A stretch of 64,000 nucleotides of DNA from Sphingomonas sp. LT1P40 (lineage in GTDB: Bacteria; Pseudomonadota; Alphaproteobacteria; Sphingomonadales; Sphingomonadaceae), in contig NZ_JAXOJT010000001.1 in the NCBI RefSeq assembly GCF_036663835.1, positions 434,001 to 498,000 of the forward strand. Direction: 5' to 3'. This document shows positions 16,312-25,395 of the stretch, piece by piece. The notes under the pieces are model-generated. The model did no database searches. It was not told the origin of the DNA and saw only the letters and a program-made list of their open reading frames with translations. Within the stretch, counting starts at the first letter, position 1. Every line of letters starts with the position of its first letter. The translations under genes were made by a program, and so were the position numbers.

Positions 16312-17102
16312 CGCAATCGGTGGCGGACGCGGTGCGTTCGGTGTTGGAGACGGCGCATCCGGCGGCGAAGGTGGGGATTGCGCGACGGGTCGCGCGCGAC
16401 TGGCGACTGGGTCGGCTGGACCATCGCTTCGATGTGGCGATGCCCGATCAGCCCGCCGCGCCGGATCTGCCCGAGCTGGTGTCGCCGGGCAAGCTGGCCA
16501 AACGCGGGGCCGGGTCGGAACGCGGGCGAATCGCGCTGATCCATGCGCTCGCGCATATCGAATTCGTCGCCATCGATCTGGCGTTCGACATGGCCGGACG
16601 GTTCGGCGGACAGTTTCCGCGTGCGTTCACCGACGACTGGCTGAAGGTCGGCGCGGACGAGGCGATGCATTTTGCCTTGCTTGACCGGCGCTTGCGGCAA
16701 CTGGGCAGTTTTTACGGCGCGATGCCCGCGCATGGCGGACTGTGGGAAGCAGCGGCGGGGACTGCCCATGATGCGGCGGCACGGCTGGCGGTAGTGCCGA
16801 TGGTGCTGGAGGCGCGCGGGCTGGACGTGACACCGGTGACCATTGAGCGGTTCGAGGCGGCGGGCGATGTGGCCACGGGGCGCATTCTCCGACGCATCCT
16901 GAACGATGAAATCATCCATGTCGCAGCGGGAACGCGCTGGTTCGAATCATCCTGCGCCGCAAAGCGAATCAATCCGGAAACCGAGTGGAAGGCGCTGATC
17001 GCTCGTCACTTTCACGGGTCGATTAAGCCGCCATTCAACGACTCGGCGCGTGCGACAGCCGGTTTAACGCGCGGTTACTATGAAAGCCTTGCGGCCAGCT
17101 GA
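16308..17102 (+). CDS. DUF455 family ferritin-like protein
   Basis: 264 residues. DUF455 proteins have a ferritin-like four-helix fold. Putative metal ligands are the Glu/His residues in ALAHIEFVAIDLAFDM, GADEAMHFALL and LNDEIIHVAAG. Function is unknown; some relatives are annotated as rhamnan-synthesis or tRNA hydroxylase-like proteins. The GTG at 16308 overlaps the bcp stop (GTGA). The position after bcp suggests a link to oxidative stress, which is only an inference. Confidence 0.85.
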   Translation: MTQSVADAVRSVLETAHPAAKVGIARRVARDWRLGRLDHRFDVAMPDQPAAPDLPELVSPGKLAKRGAGSERGRIALIHALAHIEFVAIDLAFDMAGRFGGQFPRAFTDDWLKVGADEAMHFALLDRRLRQLGSFYGAMPAHGGLWEAAAGTAHDAAARLAVVPMVLEARGLDVTPVTIERFEAAGDVATGRILRRILNDEIIHVAAGTRWFESSCAAKRINPETEWKALIARHFHGSIKPPFNDSARATAGLTRGYYESLAAS

Positions 17103-17215
17103 ACCGGCGGTTCTAACGATTCCTGTCAGGAGCGGAGGGGCTGCACCTGATCTGTGAACGTTTAACGAAGGCGCGCGCCGGGGTTCCGGCATGTGTCTGT
17201 GGTTGCCGGGGACTC

Positions 17216-18385
17216 ATGGTCAGCACTGCTCTTAACGCGAACATTGCGACGCGGTTCCGCAATTTCTTTACGACGCGCGATTTCATCTTTCATGATGGCC
17301 GGGACCTGAAACGTTTCAGCGTCGCCGGACGCACCCAGGCGATCCTCGCCGGCGTCGCCGTCGTCACCGTGACCTTTTCCGCCTATGGCGTGTCGCAGGC
17401 CGCATTCGGCGCGATCATGGCCAGCGGCGTCGCCGGGACCGAAGTCACCCCCGAAGCGCGCATGCAGAAAATGCAGGCTGAAGTCGCACAGATGGAAGCC
17501 GATATCGCCGCCGTGAAGCAGGCCGCCCTGCATCACGCCGCCCGCGTCGAGCAGCGCCAGAAGATCATCGCCGGCGTGATGACCGGCAAGGGTTCGCCCG
17601 CGGATATCGGCGCGCCGGTCCCGGTTCAGGCCAATAGCGACAGCGCGATGGCGCGCGACGTGCTGGCCCCGTTGCAGAAGGTCGAAGCAAATCAGGCAAA
17701 ATTGGCGGCCAAGGCACAGCGTACCGCACAGCTGCGCATCAGCCTGACGACGAAGCATCTGCGCAGCCTGGGCATCAAGCCCGAGCGTTATGTCGCGGGC
17801 GGTATGGGTGGCCCGTTCGAGGCCGCACCCGCCGGTGCGGCGGCGGTGGAGCAGGGTGCCGACGCGCAGTTCCGCTCGCTGTTCCAGACGTGGCAAAAGC
17901 TCGACGTGCTCGAACAGACGGTGATTGCGATCCCGTCGATGCAGCCGGTCGATAACATCAAGCTGACCAGCAGCTTCGGGGTGCGCTCCGATCCGTTCCA
18001 CGGCACCGCGGCAATGCATGCCGGCGTCGATATTCCCGGCCCGATCGGCACGCCAATCTATGCCACCGCCGATGGCGTCGTGGGTCGCTCGGGTCGCTTT
18101 GGCGGCTATGGCAACCTCATCACCGTCAATCACGGCAAGGGCATCGAGACTCGTTACGGCCATCTGTCGAAGATTCTGGTCGCCGGAAACACGCGCGTGC
18201 GTCGTGGCCAGCTGATCGGCCTGATGGGTTCGACTGGCCGTTCGACCGGCAGCCACCTTCATTACGAGGTCCGCGTCGATGGCGCGGCGGTGAACCCGAT
18301 GCCGTTCATGCAGAATGCCAGCGTGCTCGACCAGATTCAGGAGCGCGGCGCGCGCATCCAGCTGACTGCCGCTACTGGCAACTGA
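17216..18385 (+). CDS. M23 family metallopeptidase (LytM-type peptidoglycan endopeptidase)
   Basis: 389 residues. A cationic N-terminus is followed by a membrane helix (about 43-65, AILAGVAVVTVTFSAYG), a coiled-coil-rich stalk (about 80-190), and a C-terminal M23 domain (about 250-365). Zinc and catalytic residues are in MHAGVDIPGPIGTP (HxxxD) and GSHLHYEVR (HxH). Members with this layout are anchored endopeptidases or amidase activators of the divisome. No gene of obvious partner function is adjacent. A terminator hairpin follows at 18408. Confidence 0.92.
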   Translation: MVSTALNANIATRFRNFFTTRDFIFHDGRDLKRFSVAGRTQAILAGVAVVTVTFSAYGVSQAAFGAIMASGVAGTEVTPEARMQKMQAEVAQMEADIAAVKQAALHHAARVEQRQKIIAGVMTGKGSPADIGAPVPVQANSDSAMARDVLAPLQKVEANQAKLAAKAQRTAQLRISLTTKHLRSLGIKPERYVAGGMGGPFEAAPAGAAAVEQGADAQFRSLFQTWQKLDVLEQTVIAIPSMQPVDNIKLTSSFGVRSDPFHGTAAMHAGVDIPGPIGTPIYATADGVVGRSGRFGGYGNLITVNHGKGIETRYGHLSKILVAGNTRVRRGQLIGLMGSTGRSTGSHLHYEVRVDGAAVNPMPFMQNASVLDQIQERGARIQLTAATGN

Positions 18386-18407
18386 TTTCGAGATACAGGA
18401 GAGAAGA

Positions 18408-18440
18408 AGGGCCGCCCGGCATGTTCGGGTGGCCCTTTCT
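18408..18440 (+). terminator. Rho-independent terminator after the M23 peptidase gene
   Basis: Arms AGGGCCGCCCG (18408-18418) and CGGGTGGCCCT (18426-18436) pair with one G-U wobble around a 7-nt loop and are followed by TTCT. The U-tract is short. Confidence 0.6.
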
Positions 18441-18476
18441 GTTGCGGCTGACGCTGAGCTTCCCTATCTGCGATGG

Positions 18477-18818
18477 ATGGCCACTGTCCTTTCCCCAGAC
18501 ATCATCCTGACGCCCTCCGCCGCCGCGCGCGTCGGTGCGATCGCGGCGAAGCAGGGCAAGCCTGCGATCCTGCGCCTGTCGGTCGAGGGCGGGGGCTGTT
18601 CGGGGTTTCAGTACAAGTTCGAGCTGGGCGATGCGGCTGAAGGCGACGATCTGATGGTCGAGACCGATGGCGTGCGGCTGGTGGTCGATTCGGTCAGCCT
18701 CGATCTGGTACGTGGCGCCAGCGTCGATTTCGTCGAGTCGCTGGGTGGCGCGGCGTTTCGCGTGACAAATCCGCAGGCGGCTTCGGGCTGTGGCTGCGGC
18801 ACCAGTTTCTCGGTCTGA
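18477..18818 (+). CDS. erpA: HesB/IscA-family iron-sulfur cluster insertion protein
   Basis: 113-residue A-type carrier that delivers Fe-S clusters to apo-proteins. The three ligand cysteines are present: VEGGGCSGFQY and, at the C-terminus, SGCGCGTSFSV. The ATG at 18477 gives the usual N-terminus (short segment, then ILTPSAAARV). An in-frame ATG 16 codons upstream lies within the preceding terminator and is unlikely. It is assigned to the ErpA group by length and motif spacing; IscA is the alternative. Confidence 0.85.
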   Translation: MATVLSPDIILTPSAAARVGAIAAKQGKPAILRLSVEGGGCSGFQYKFELGDAAEGDDLMVETDGVRLVVDSVSLDLVRGASVDFVESLGGAAFRVTNPQAASGCGCGTSFSV

Positions 18819-18824
18819 CCTGCT

Positions 18825-19598
18825 TTGAAGATCGTTACTTACAACGTGAACGGCATCAAGGCGCGGTTGCCGCGCCTGCTGGAGTATCTCGCCGAGCAAC
18901 AGCCCGATATCGTCTGCCTTCAGGAGCTGAAATCGGCGGATGAAGGGTTTCCCGAAAAGGACATCCGCGACGCGGGTTATGGCGCGCTGTGGCACGGGCA
19001 AAAGGCGTTCAACGGCGTCGCGATCCTGGCCAAGGGTAGCGATCCGGTTGAGCGCCAACGCGGGCTGGCGGGTGAGCCGGAGGACGAACATAGCCGCTAT
19101 CTCGAGGCGGACGTAAACGGGCTGGTGGTCGCGTCGATCTATCTTCCCAACGGCAATCCGCAGCCGGGGCCGAAATTCGACTATAAATTGCGCTGGATCG
19201 AGCGGCTGAGCGCGCGGGCGCGGGTGTTGCTGGCCGAGGAAGTGCCGGTGGTGCTGGCGGGCGACTACAACGTCATCCCGAACGACGACGATACTTATTC
19301 GGTTCGCGCGATGGCGGACGATGCGCTGATGCAGCCGGAATCCCGGCAAGGCTATCGTGCGCTGGTGGCACAGGGCTGGACCGACGCGTTGCGCACGCGC
19401 TTCCCGGTCGGCGGCGTATGGACCTTCTGGGATTATCAGGCGGGCGCGTGGCAGCGCGACGCCGGATTCCGTATCGATCACCTGTTGCTAAGCCCGCTGG
19501 CGGCCGACCGGTTGACTGGCGCGGGCGTCGACAAGGACTATCGCGGCCGCGAAAAGGCCAGCGATCATGCGCCAACCTGGGTGAGCCTGAAAAGCTGA
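18825..19598 (+). CDS. xthA: exodeoxyribonuclease III
   Basis: 257-residue AP endonuclease/3'-5' exonuclease of base-excision repair. Motifs: TYNVNGIKARL at the N-terminus, CLQELKSADEGFP carrying the metal-binding Glu, LAGDYNVIPNDDD, and the C-terminal SDHAPTW with the catalytic Asp-His. The gene begins at TTG (18825), only 6 bp after erpA, because the standard MKIVTYNVNGIKA N-terminus begins there and no ATG fits. Confidence 0.93.
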   Translation: MKIVTYNVNGIKARLPRLLEYLAEQQPDIVCLQELKSADEGFPEKDIRDAGYGALWHGQKAFNGVAILAKGSDPVERQRGLAGEPEDEHSRYLEADVNGLVVASIYLPNGNPQPGPKFDYKLRWIERLSARARVLLAEEVPVVLAGDYNVIPNDDDTYSVRAMADDALMQPESRQGYRALVAQGWTDALRTRFPVGGVWTFWDYQAGAWQRDAGFRIDHLLLSPLAADRLTGAGVDKDYRGREKASDHAPTWVSLKS

Positions 19599-19783
19599 TC
19601 CTGCAAATTGGTGAAAAACACCAACACTCGGTAATCTATTTCCCAATCGTAACATTTGAAACGCGCTAACTATCTGATTTTCCTCAGAGTTGGTGTTTGG
19701 CATGCATAATGCACTAACACAGATACGGACAGGGACGGCAACCGCCAACCCCGCAGCTCCGGGCACAGAAGAGGAAGATTTTC

Positions 19784-20029
19784 ATGCGTATGTTGCTGAA
19801 GGGAATGGCTGCCGTGGCGCTGGTCGCGGGCATTGCGACGACGGCCCAGGCCGAAACCAAGCCTGGAACGCCCGCGCCAAGCGCGACCGCGTCGAGCGAG
19901 ACGAAGGTGGTGAAGGACAAGCGCTATTGCCTCGAAGGCAAGGTGCTGGGTTCCAACATCAACCGCACCGAGTGCAAGACGCGCGCGCAGTGGATGCGCG
20001 AAGGTTTCGATCCCCTCGACGCCAAGTAA
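19784..20029 (+). CDS. small secreted protein of unknown function
   Basis: 81 residues. The signal peptide MRMLLKGMAAVALVAGIATT ends at AQA, giving a mature protein of about 57 residues with a polar Pro/Ala/Ser/Thr stretch and a C-terminal domain containing two cysteines (KRYCLEGK and RTECKTRAQW), possibly a disulfide in the periplasm. Proteins of this shape are common in sphingomonads but uncharacterised. GAGGAA precedes the ATG. The 185-bp gap upstream is AT-richer and contains a TTGGTG/CACCAA hairpin (19608-19624) and a CATAAT-like -10 near 19705. A strong terminator follows. Confidence 0.75.
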   Translation: MRMLLKGMAAVALVAGIATTAQAETKPGTPAPSATASSETKVVKDKRYCLEGKVLGSNINRTECKTRAQWMREGFDPLDAK

Positions 20030-20049
20030 CCGCTTGGCGAATTGAGGGC

Positions 20050-20092
20050 GCGGCCCGCGGTACCCCTATGCCGCGGGCCGCATATTTTTTTT
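20050..20092 (+). terminator. Rho-independent terminator
   Basis: Perfect 11-bp stem GCGGCCCGCGG (20050-20060) with CCGCGGGCCGC (20071-20081), followed by ATATTTTTTTT. It ends the transcript of the small secreted protein gene. Confidence 0.9.
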
Positions 20093-20120
20093 GGGGGGAG
20101 CGGGCAGGGCCGCGACCCGC

Positions 20121-21278
20121 TCAAAGACTCCTCAGATAGAGCTGATACACGCGGTTGATCTTCGCATTGATCGTTTCGGAAATCGCAATCATCCCCTGAT
20201 TGTCATCAAGCACCCAGCCGATCTCGCCGCGCGTCGATCCGAAATCGGTGATTGCGATGCGGCGGATATATTCGATCATCATGAAGGCGAGCTGGCTGGC
20301 CATGCGCGACCCCTGAAGCCGCTGGACCACGCCCATCAACGGCACGCGCATCGTGCGGTTCTGATGCCGCCGCAGCCACCACAGTAATTTTGCCCAGCCA
20401 AACGGGAACAGATTGCCGTTCAGCGGGCCGATCGCTTCGTTGAGGTCGGGCAGGGTAATCATGAACGCCACTGGCTCTCCATCGAGTTCGGCGATGCGGA
20501 TCAGATCCTCGAACACGATCGGTTTCAGTTTCTTGCCAACGTCGTCGATTTCGGGCGGAGTCAGCGGTACGAAGCCCCAATTTTTCGACCATGCCTCGTT
20601 GAGGATGCCGAGTATAATCGCCGCTTCTTCCTCGAAACGCGACTTGTCGACCTTGCGGATGACGATGCGCGGGTTTTTCTCGCCCATCTCGATGATCCGC
20701 TGGACCAGCGGGGGGAAGGGGATGCGAATATCGAGGTCGTAAGTCAGGAGCTGCTTGACGGGCTGATACCCGGCAGCCTCGATCCAGTCCTGATATTCGC
20801 GCTTGTGATGACCCATCATCACCGTCGGCGGATGATCGTGGCCCTTGATGAGCAGGCCGGGTTCCTCCCAGATCGAGAGCGAGACCGGGCCGATCACGCG
20901 GGTCATCCCCTTGTTTTTCAGCCACCCTTCAGCAGTGTTGATGAGCGCGCGGGCGACGGTCGGGTCTTCCGCCTCGAACATACCGAAGAACCCGGTGCCG
21001 GGGCCAAAGCCCTGTTCGGGCGGCATTTCCAGCGCCAGCGTGTCGATATGCGCGGAAATGCGGCCGACGATACGGCCATCGCGTTCAGCCAGAAACAATT
21101 GCGCCTCGGCATGGCTGAACCAGCCATTTTTCTTTGGATCGATCGTGCCTTTGACCTCACTGCGCAGCGGCGGCACCCAATTGGGATCGCCCCGGTTGAG
21201 GCGATAGGCGAGCTCGACGAAGTCGTTTGTATCCGCCTTGGTATTGACCGGACGGATGGCAAGCGGGGCGTTGGCCAA
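20121..21278 (-). CDS. GNAT-like acyltransferase, candidate bacterial ceramide synthase
   Basis: About 385 residues from a TTG at 21278 (preceded by AAGG), giving an N-terminus reading ANAPLAIRPVNT. A longer frame runs 25 codons upstream but looks like leader. The sequence has a GNAT-type fold: LNRGDPNWVPPLRSEVKG near the N-terminus, FLAERDGRIVGRISAHID as the core strands, and GPVSLSIWEEPGLLIKG. This family includes the Caulobacter gene (CC_1154) required for N-acylation of sphinganine. Its proximity to spt, ACP and cerR in this window supports the same role, but I assign it by family resemblance and context, not by known active-site residues. Confidence 0.65.
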   Translation of the reverse strand: MANAPLAIRPVNTKADTNDFVELAYRLNRGDPNWVPPLRSEVKGTIDPKKNGWFSHAEAQLFLAERDGRIVGRISAHIDTLALEMPPEQGFGPGTGFFGMFEAEDPTVARALINTAEGWLKNKGMTRVIGPVSLSIWEEPGLLIKGHDHPPTVMMGHHKREYQDWIEAAGYQPVKQLLTYDLDIRIPFPPLVQRIIEMGEKNPRIVIRKVDKSRFEEEAAIILGILNEAWSKNWGFVPLTPPEIDDVGKKLKPIVFEDLIRIAELDGEPVAFMITLPDLNEAIGPLNGNLFPFGWAKLLWWLRRHQNRTMRVPLMGVVQRLQGSRMASQLAFMMIEYIRRIAITDFGSTRGEIGWVLDDNQGMIAISETINAKINRVYQLYLRSL

Positions 21279-21393
21279 GGGGAGAACCTTCCAGGAATTG
21301 CGCCAAAGAATTTTCGGCGATTCAGTCCCGCGTTGCCGCGCCGCTGTCAACACACCCCGTGAAATGCCACCGAATGGCCACTATGTTAGGCCA

Positions 21394-22506
21394 ATGGACA
21401 GCCCCATGAACACGCTCGCTCTGAATACCGCCCCGGTCGAAGGGGCCGCTGCGCCGGCAGCAAAGATCAAGTTGTCCGGCATGGCCGACGACCGCGCGAT
21501 GCTGCGCGCCGCGGCCGAACTGACGCGCGATCTGCAAACACCGAAGCCGTTGATCTACTGGGGTGATTTCCTCGGATCGGCGGCGGTCGGCTATGTCGCA
21601 CTGGCCGGTGCGATCCTGTTGCCGTCGACCGGCTGGGCGATTGTGTCGGGCGTGCTGGCGGTGCTGACGCTGTACCGCGCCAGCCTGTTCATCCATGAAA
21701 TCACGCATTTGAAGCATTCGCTGCTGCCCGGTTTCCGCGTGGGCTGGAACCTGTTGCTGGGCATGCCGATGATGCTGCCAAGCTTCATGTATGAGGGGAT
21801 TCACACCATCCATCATGCGCGCACGCGTTATGGCACGGCGGAGGATCCCGAATATCTGCCGCTCGCGCTGATGAAGCCATGGACGCTGCCGGTGTTCCTG
21901 CTGGTATCGGTGCTGATGCCGGTCGGGCTGTTGCTGCGCTTCGGCGTGCTCGGCCCGCTGTCGATGCTGTCGCCAAAGCTGCGCAAGCTGGTCGTGGGTC
22001 GCTATTCGGGCCTGCAGATCAATCCGGCGTTCGAGCGCCGCGCGCCCGAGGGCGAGTTCGCCCGCCAGTGGCGCTGGCAGGAGATCGGCGCGAGCATCGT
22101 CGCGGTGACGCTGATCGTGACCGTCGCCACCGGCGTGCTGCCGCTGAAGGCGTTCCTGACCTATATGGTCGTGGTGTCGGGCGTCGCGGTGCTCAACCAG
22201 GTGCGCACGCTCGTGGCGCATCTGTGGGAGAATGAGGGCGAGCCGCTGACGGTCACCGCGCAATATCTCGACAGCGTCAACGTGCCGCACGGCGTGCTGC
22301 CATGGCTGTGGGCACCGGTCGGGCTGCGCTACCATGCGCTGCATCATTTGCTGCCCAGCCTGCCCTATCATTCGCTGGCGGAGGCGCATCGGCGGCTGTC
22401 GGCGGCGTTGGGCATCGATTCGAGCTATCACGGCGCGCATTATCCGCATCTGCGCGGGCTGGTCGGACGGCTTGCCGGCAGCACGATGAAGCAGCGTCTG
22501 CGTTAA
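21394..22506 (+). CDS. membrane fatty-acid desaturase family protein
   Basis: 370-residue multi-span membrane di-iron desaturase/hydroxylase. Histidine boxes: HEITHLKH (first), IHTIHHART (second) and YHALHHLLPSLPYH (third), with four to six membrane helices between. It is the only plus-strand gene in a minus-strand lipid region and is divergent from the candidate ceramide synthase 115 bp away. It may introduce a double bond or hydroxyl into a fatty acyl or sphingoid chain; hydroxylated acyl chains are typical of sphingomonad glycosphingolipids. Substrate unproven. The start at 21394 is chosen over an in-frame ATG at 21406. Confidence 0.85.
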   Translation: MDSPMNTLALNTAPVEGAAAPAAKIKLSGMADDRAMLRAAAELTRDLQTPKPLIYWGDFLGSAAVGYVALAGAILLPSTGWAIVSGVLAVLTLYRASLFIHEITHLKHSLLPGFRVGWNLLLGMPMMLPSFMYEGIHTIHHARTRYGTAEDPEYLPLALMKPWTLPVFLLVSVLMPVGLLLRFGVLGPLSMLSPKLRKLVVGRYSGLQINPAFERRAPEGEFARQWRWQEIGASIVAVTLIVTVATGVLPLKAFLTYMVVVSGVAVLNQVRTLVAHLWENEGEPLTVTAQYLDSVNVPHGVLPWLWAPVGLRYHALHHLLPSLPYHSLAEAHRRLSAALGIDSSYHGAHYPHLRGLVGRLAGSTMKQRLR

Positions 22507-22543
22507 TCGGTATCCCCGCGACGAGCGCGCGACCGAGTAGCAA

Positions 22544-23011
22544 TCACGGCGTGCAGCGTCGCCCGGTACAGTGGAGCTTTACATAAAGCTCGCCATGGAC
22601 CTTCCAGCCCGTTTCGGTTCTGCTCCAGTGTGCCGAATAGAAACCGCCGTAGCGAATTTGCGACGCGCCTTTGCGCTTGGTGCCGACCCAGCGGCCGGTC
22701 TCGAATGCACGCACGCCCGATTTGGCGATCTCGATCTGATCGGGGGTGCGCACGAACACCACCGAATCCCATGCCGGATCGCTGAAATCCTCAGCAAATA
22801 CGGCTCGCATTGCCACACGGCCGTTTGTGCTGCTGCCGTCGCTCCAGATAAACACGGCATTTTCGTCATACATCGCAGTCATGCGATCGAGGTCGCGCGC
22901 AGCGATCGCGGCATTGTGATCAGCGCGCAGGGCGTGGATTGCCCCCTGTGGATTCTCGTCAGCCATGAGCGCCGCGAGCGGCAGTGCCAGCAGCGTCGTG
23001 AGGGCAAACAT
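22544..23011 (-). CDS. exported NTF2-like (SnoaL/DUF4440) protein
   Basis: 155 residues. A hydrophobic signal peptide (about 1-17) precedes an NTF2-like domain: LRADHNAAIAARDLDRMTAM, DENAVFIWSDGSSTNGR and the C-terminal RTETGWKVHGELYVKLH strand pair. Such domains bind small hydrophobic ligands or act as enzymes; no catalytic residues can be assigned. It starts 4 bp after the lptG stop, so it is expressed as the tail of the lptF-lptG unit and may act with it in the periplasm. Confidence 0.75.
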   Translation of the reverse strand: MFALTTLLALPLAALMADENPQGAIHALRADHNAAIAARDLDRMTAMYDENAVFIWSDGSSTNGRVAMRAVFAEDFSDPAWDSVVFVRTPDQIEIAKSGVRAFETGRWVGTKRKGASQIRYGGFYSAHWSRTETGWKVHGELYVKLHCTGRRCTP

Positions 23012-23014
23012 GGC

Positions 23015-24115
23015 CTATTCCTCGGTCTTGAGCAGCACCGCTTCGCCGATCATGGCGAATAGCAGGAACGGTGCCCAGGCGGCGAGGAAGGGCGGGTAGG
23101 CACCCAGATTGCCCATCGCCAGCGCGAAATTGTCGGCGACGAAATAGAGAAAGCCCAGCCCCATGCCGATCACGGCGCGGACGAACAGCTTGCCCGACCG
23201 CGCCAGGCCGAACGCCGCGACCGCGCCCAGCAGCGGCATCAGCACGGCGGAGAGCGGGCCGGACAGTTTGTGCCACAGCGACCCCTCCAGCGCCTTGGTC
23301 GGGCGACCGGCGGCTTTTAGGTCGTCCACCGCCTCCTTGAGCGCGCCGAACGACATGGCTTCGGCATTGATATTGGACAATGTGAACTGGTCCGGGCGCA
23401 CGCCCACGCCGATGACGGTGCTGCCCAGCGGGACCAGCTTGCCGGTCGCTACGTCGAATCGTTCGGCACTGTCCACGCGCCACCCAGTGCCGTCGCGGCG
23501 GCCGGTCTTGGCACGGACCAGCGATTTGAGCACCGCGCCGTCGCGCTCATAGACGGTGACGCCCGCGAGCAATGCGGCGTCGCCGCGCCCCTTGATCTGT
23601 TGCGCGTGGATCAAATGGCTGCCGTCGCGCACCCACACATTGCTGCGATCGCCCCGATCGATCGGCAATGGGCCGTATTCGACCTTTTTCCACTGCGCGA
23701 GCGTGGCGCTGGCGCGCGAGACGATGCGGTCATTGAACGCGAACGAGATGATGGCAACCCCCAGCCCAGCAAGCATCAGCGGCGCGAGCACCTGATGCGC
23801 GGACAGACCTGACCCCTTCAATGCGATGATCTCGCTATTTTGGTTCATCGTGCTGAGCGTGATGATCGTGCCGAGCAGGACCGAGAACGGCAGAAAGGTC
23901 GAGATGATCTGGGGCGTGCGCATCCCGACATAGCGCCACACGTCCGATTCGGTATTCCCGGGATAAGCGAGGATGCGACCGGATTCGCTGAGCAGATCGA
24001 GCGTCTGGAGGATCAGCACCAGCCCGAACAGAAAGGCGAAGGTGCGGATCAGGAACATCTTGCCCATGTAGAACGAGACGGTGCGCGACGGGAAAAAGCT
24101 GGTCACCGGGTTCAT
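23015..24115 (-). CDS. lptG: Lpt bridge permease LptG
   Basis: 366-residue inner-membrane protein of the YjgP/YjgQ family: six membrane helices with a periplasmic beta-jellyroll domain between helices 3 and 4. Conserved features are LPFSVLLGTIITLSTMNQNSE (shortened here) and the ALKGSGLSAHQVL coupling helix that contacts the LptB ATPase. In E. coli LptFG extracts LPS. The start ATG (24115) overlaps the lptF stop (ATGA). Its neighbours here are sphingolipid genes rather than lpx genes. Confidence 0.92.
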   Translation of the reverse strand: MNPVTSFFPSRTVSFYMGKMFLIRTFAFLFGLVLILQTLDLLSESGRILAYPGNTESDVWRYVGMRTPQIISTFLPFSVLLGTIITLSTMNQNSEIIALKGSGLSAHQVLAPLMLAGLGVAIISFAFNDRIVSRASATLAQWKKVEYGPLPIDRGDRSNVWVRDGSHLIHAQQIKGRGDAALLAGVTVYERDGAVLKSLVRAKTGRRDGTGWRVDSAERFDVATGKLVPLGSTVIGVGVRPDQFTLSNINAEAMSFGALKEAVDDLKAAGRPTKALEGSLWHKLSGPLSAVLMPLLGAVAAFGLARSGKLFVRAVIGMGLGFLYFVADNFALAMGNLGAYPPFLAAWAPFLLFAMIGEAVLLKTEE

Positions 24116-25311
24116 GCGTCGATTGCCTTGTGCCGCCGCCCGGGCAGCAGTTTCACGATCGCCTTCCACGCCTTGCCCACGACGCGCTCGAGCGCGCCGA
24201 TCGGCTGTCCGCCGGGTACATAGGCCATGTTATAGTACATCCAGAAGACGAGCCCCGCGAAGATCAAAAACGGCGTCCACAAGGCGAGGATCGGATCGAC
24301 GAGCCCGCGCGCGCCGATGCCCTGGGCGTATTCGTTGACCTTGTGATAGGTGACGATCATGACGATCGACAGGAACACGCCGAGCGCGGAGGTCGATCGC
24401 TTGGGCGGCACGCCGAGCGAAAGTGCCAGGAACGGCAACAGCAACATCGTCGCCACCTCCACCACGCGGAAATGGAATGCGGAGCGGCTGACGTCGCGCT
24501 CAGCCTCCGGCACATTCGGGTCCTTCCCGACCTTCGCGAGCTGCGGCAGGGTCAGTTCGAGCTTGTTCTCGCCACGCTGACGAAACTGCTCGAACCGGGG
24601 CAGGTCGATCGGCAGATCATGCGCGTCGAAGGTCAGTACGCGCGGTACCTGAAACTTCGGCGACTGGTGGATCAGCGTGCCGCGGGTCAGGCGAAAGATG
24701 ATGACGTCGGGATCGTCGGTGCGCAGGAACTGGCCCTTTTCCGCCGTCGCCGACACGATATCGCCGCCGGGTGCGCGCGCGCTGACGAAGATGCCGGAGA
24801 GGTCGCGGCCCTCATTCTTGCTCTCTTCGATCCGCAGCGTCATGCGGTCGCCCATATTGGTGAACTCGCCGACCTTGATCGACGCACCCAGCGCACCTGT
24901 GCGCAGCTCGAACCGCAGCCCTTCGTAATTGTAGCGCGCGAGCGGCTGGATGAAGCCAACGATCGCCAGATTGAGCGCGGCAAGCGTGATGGCGAACATG
25001 AACGGCACGCGCAGCATCCGGCCATAGCTCATACCCACCGCGCGCAGCACGTCGAGTTCCGACGAGGTGGCGAGGCGGCGAAAGGCGAGCAGGATGCCCA
25101 GCATCAGCCCGATGGGGATGCCAAGGCCGAGATATTCGGGCAGCAGATTGGCGAGCATGCGCCACACCACGCTGACCGGCCCGCCCTCCGTTGCCACGAA
25201 GTCGAACAGCCGCAGCATCCGGTCCAGCACCAGCAGCATCGCGGAGATGAGCAGGGTCGAGATCAGCGGAACCGCGATCAGGCGCGCCATGTAGCGGTCG
25301 AGTGCGGTCAT
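24112..25311 (-). CDS. lptF: Lpt bridge permease LptF
   Basis: 399-residue partner of LptG in the LptB2FG transporter. N-terminus LDRYMARLIAVPLISTLL, coupling helix SSELDVLRAVGMSYGRML, a periplasmic jellyroll (about 135-270), and three C-terminal helices. LptF and LptG are translationally coupled. It is downstream of a histidine kinase gene (85 bp gap) and probably forms its own unit lptF-lptG-NTF2. In a sphingomonad the likely cargo is glycosphingolipid, since these bacteria lack classical LPS. Confidence 0.92.
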   Translation of the reverse strand: MTALDRYMARLIAVPLISTLLISAMLLVLDRMLRLFDFVATEGGPVSVVWRMLANLLPEYLGLGIPIGLMLGILLAFRRLATSSELDVLRAVGMSYGRMLRVPFMFAITLAALNLAIVGFIQPLARYNYEGLRFELRTGALGASIKVGEFTNMGDRMTLRIEESKNEGRDLSGIFVSARAPGGDIVSATAEKGQFLRTDDPDVIIFRLTRGTLIHQSPKFQVPRVLTFDAHDLPIDLPRFEQFRQRGENKLELTLPQLAKVGKDPNVPEAERDVSRSAFHFRVVEVATMLLLPFLALSLGVPPKRSTSALGVFLSIVMIVTYHKVNEYAQGIGARGLVDPILALWTPFLIFAGLVFWMYYNMAYVPGGQPIGALERVVGKAWKAIVKLLPGRRHKAIDA

Positions 25312-25395
25312 GCGGGGGAGATCTGCGCCCTGACTTGCTCTGGGGACCGGCGAACCGGCGACAAGTGACCGCTATATCGAACGGTGCGGGTAAAT

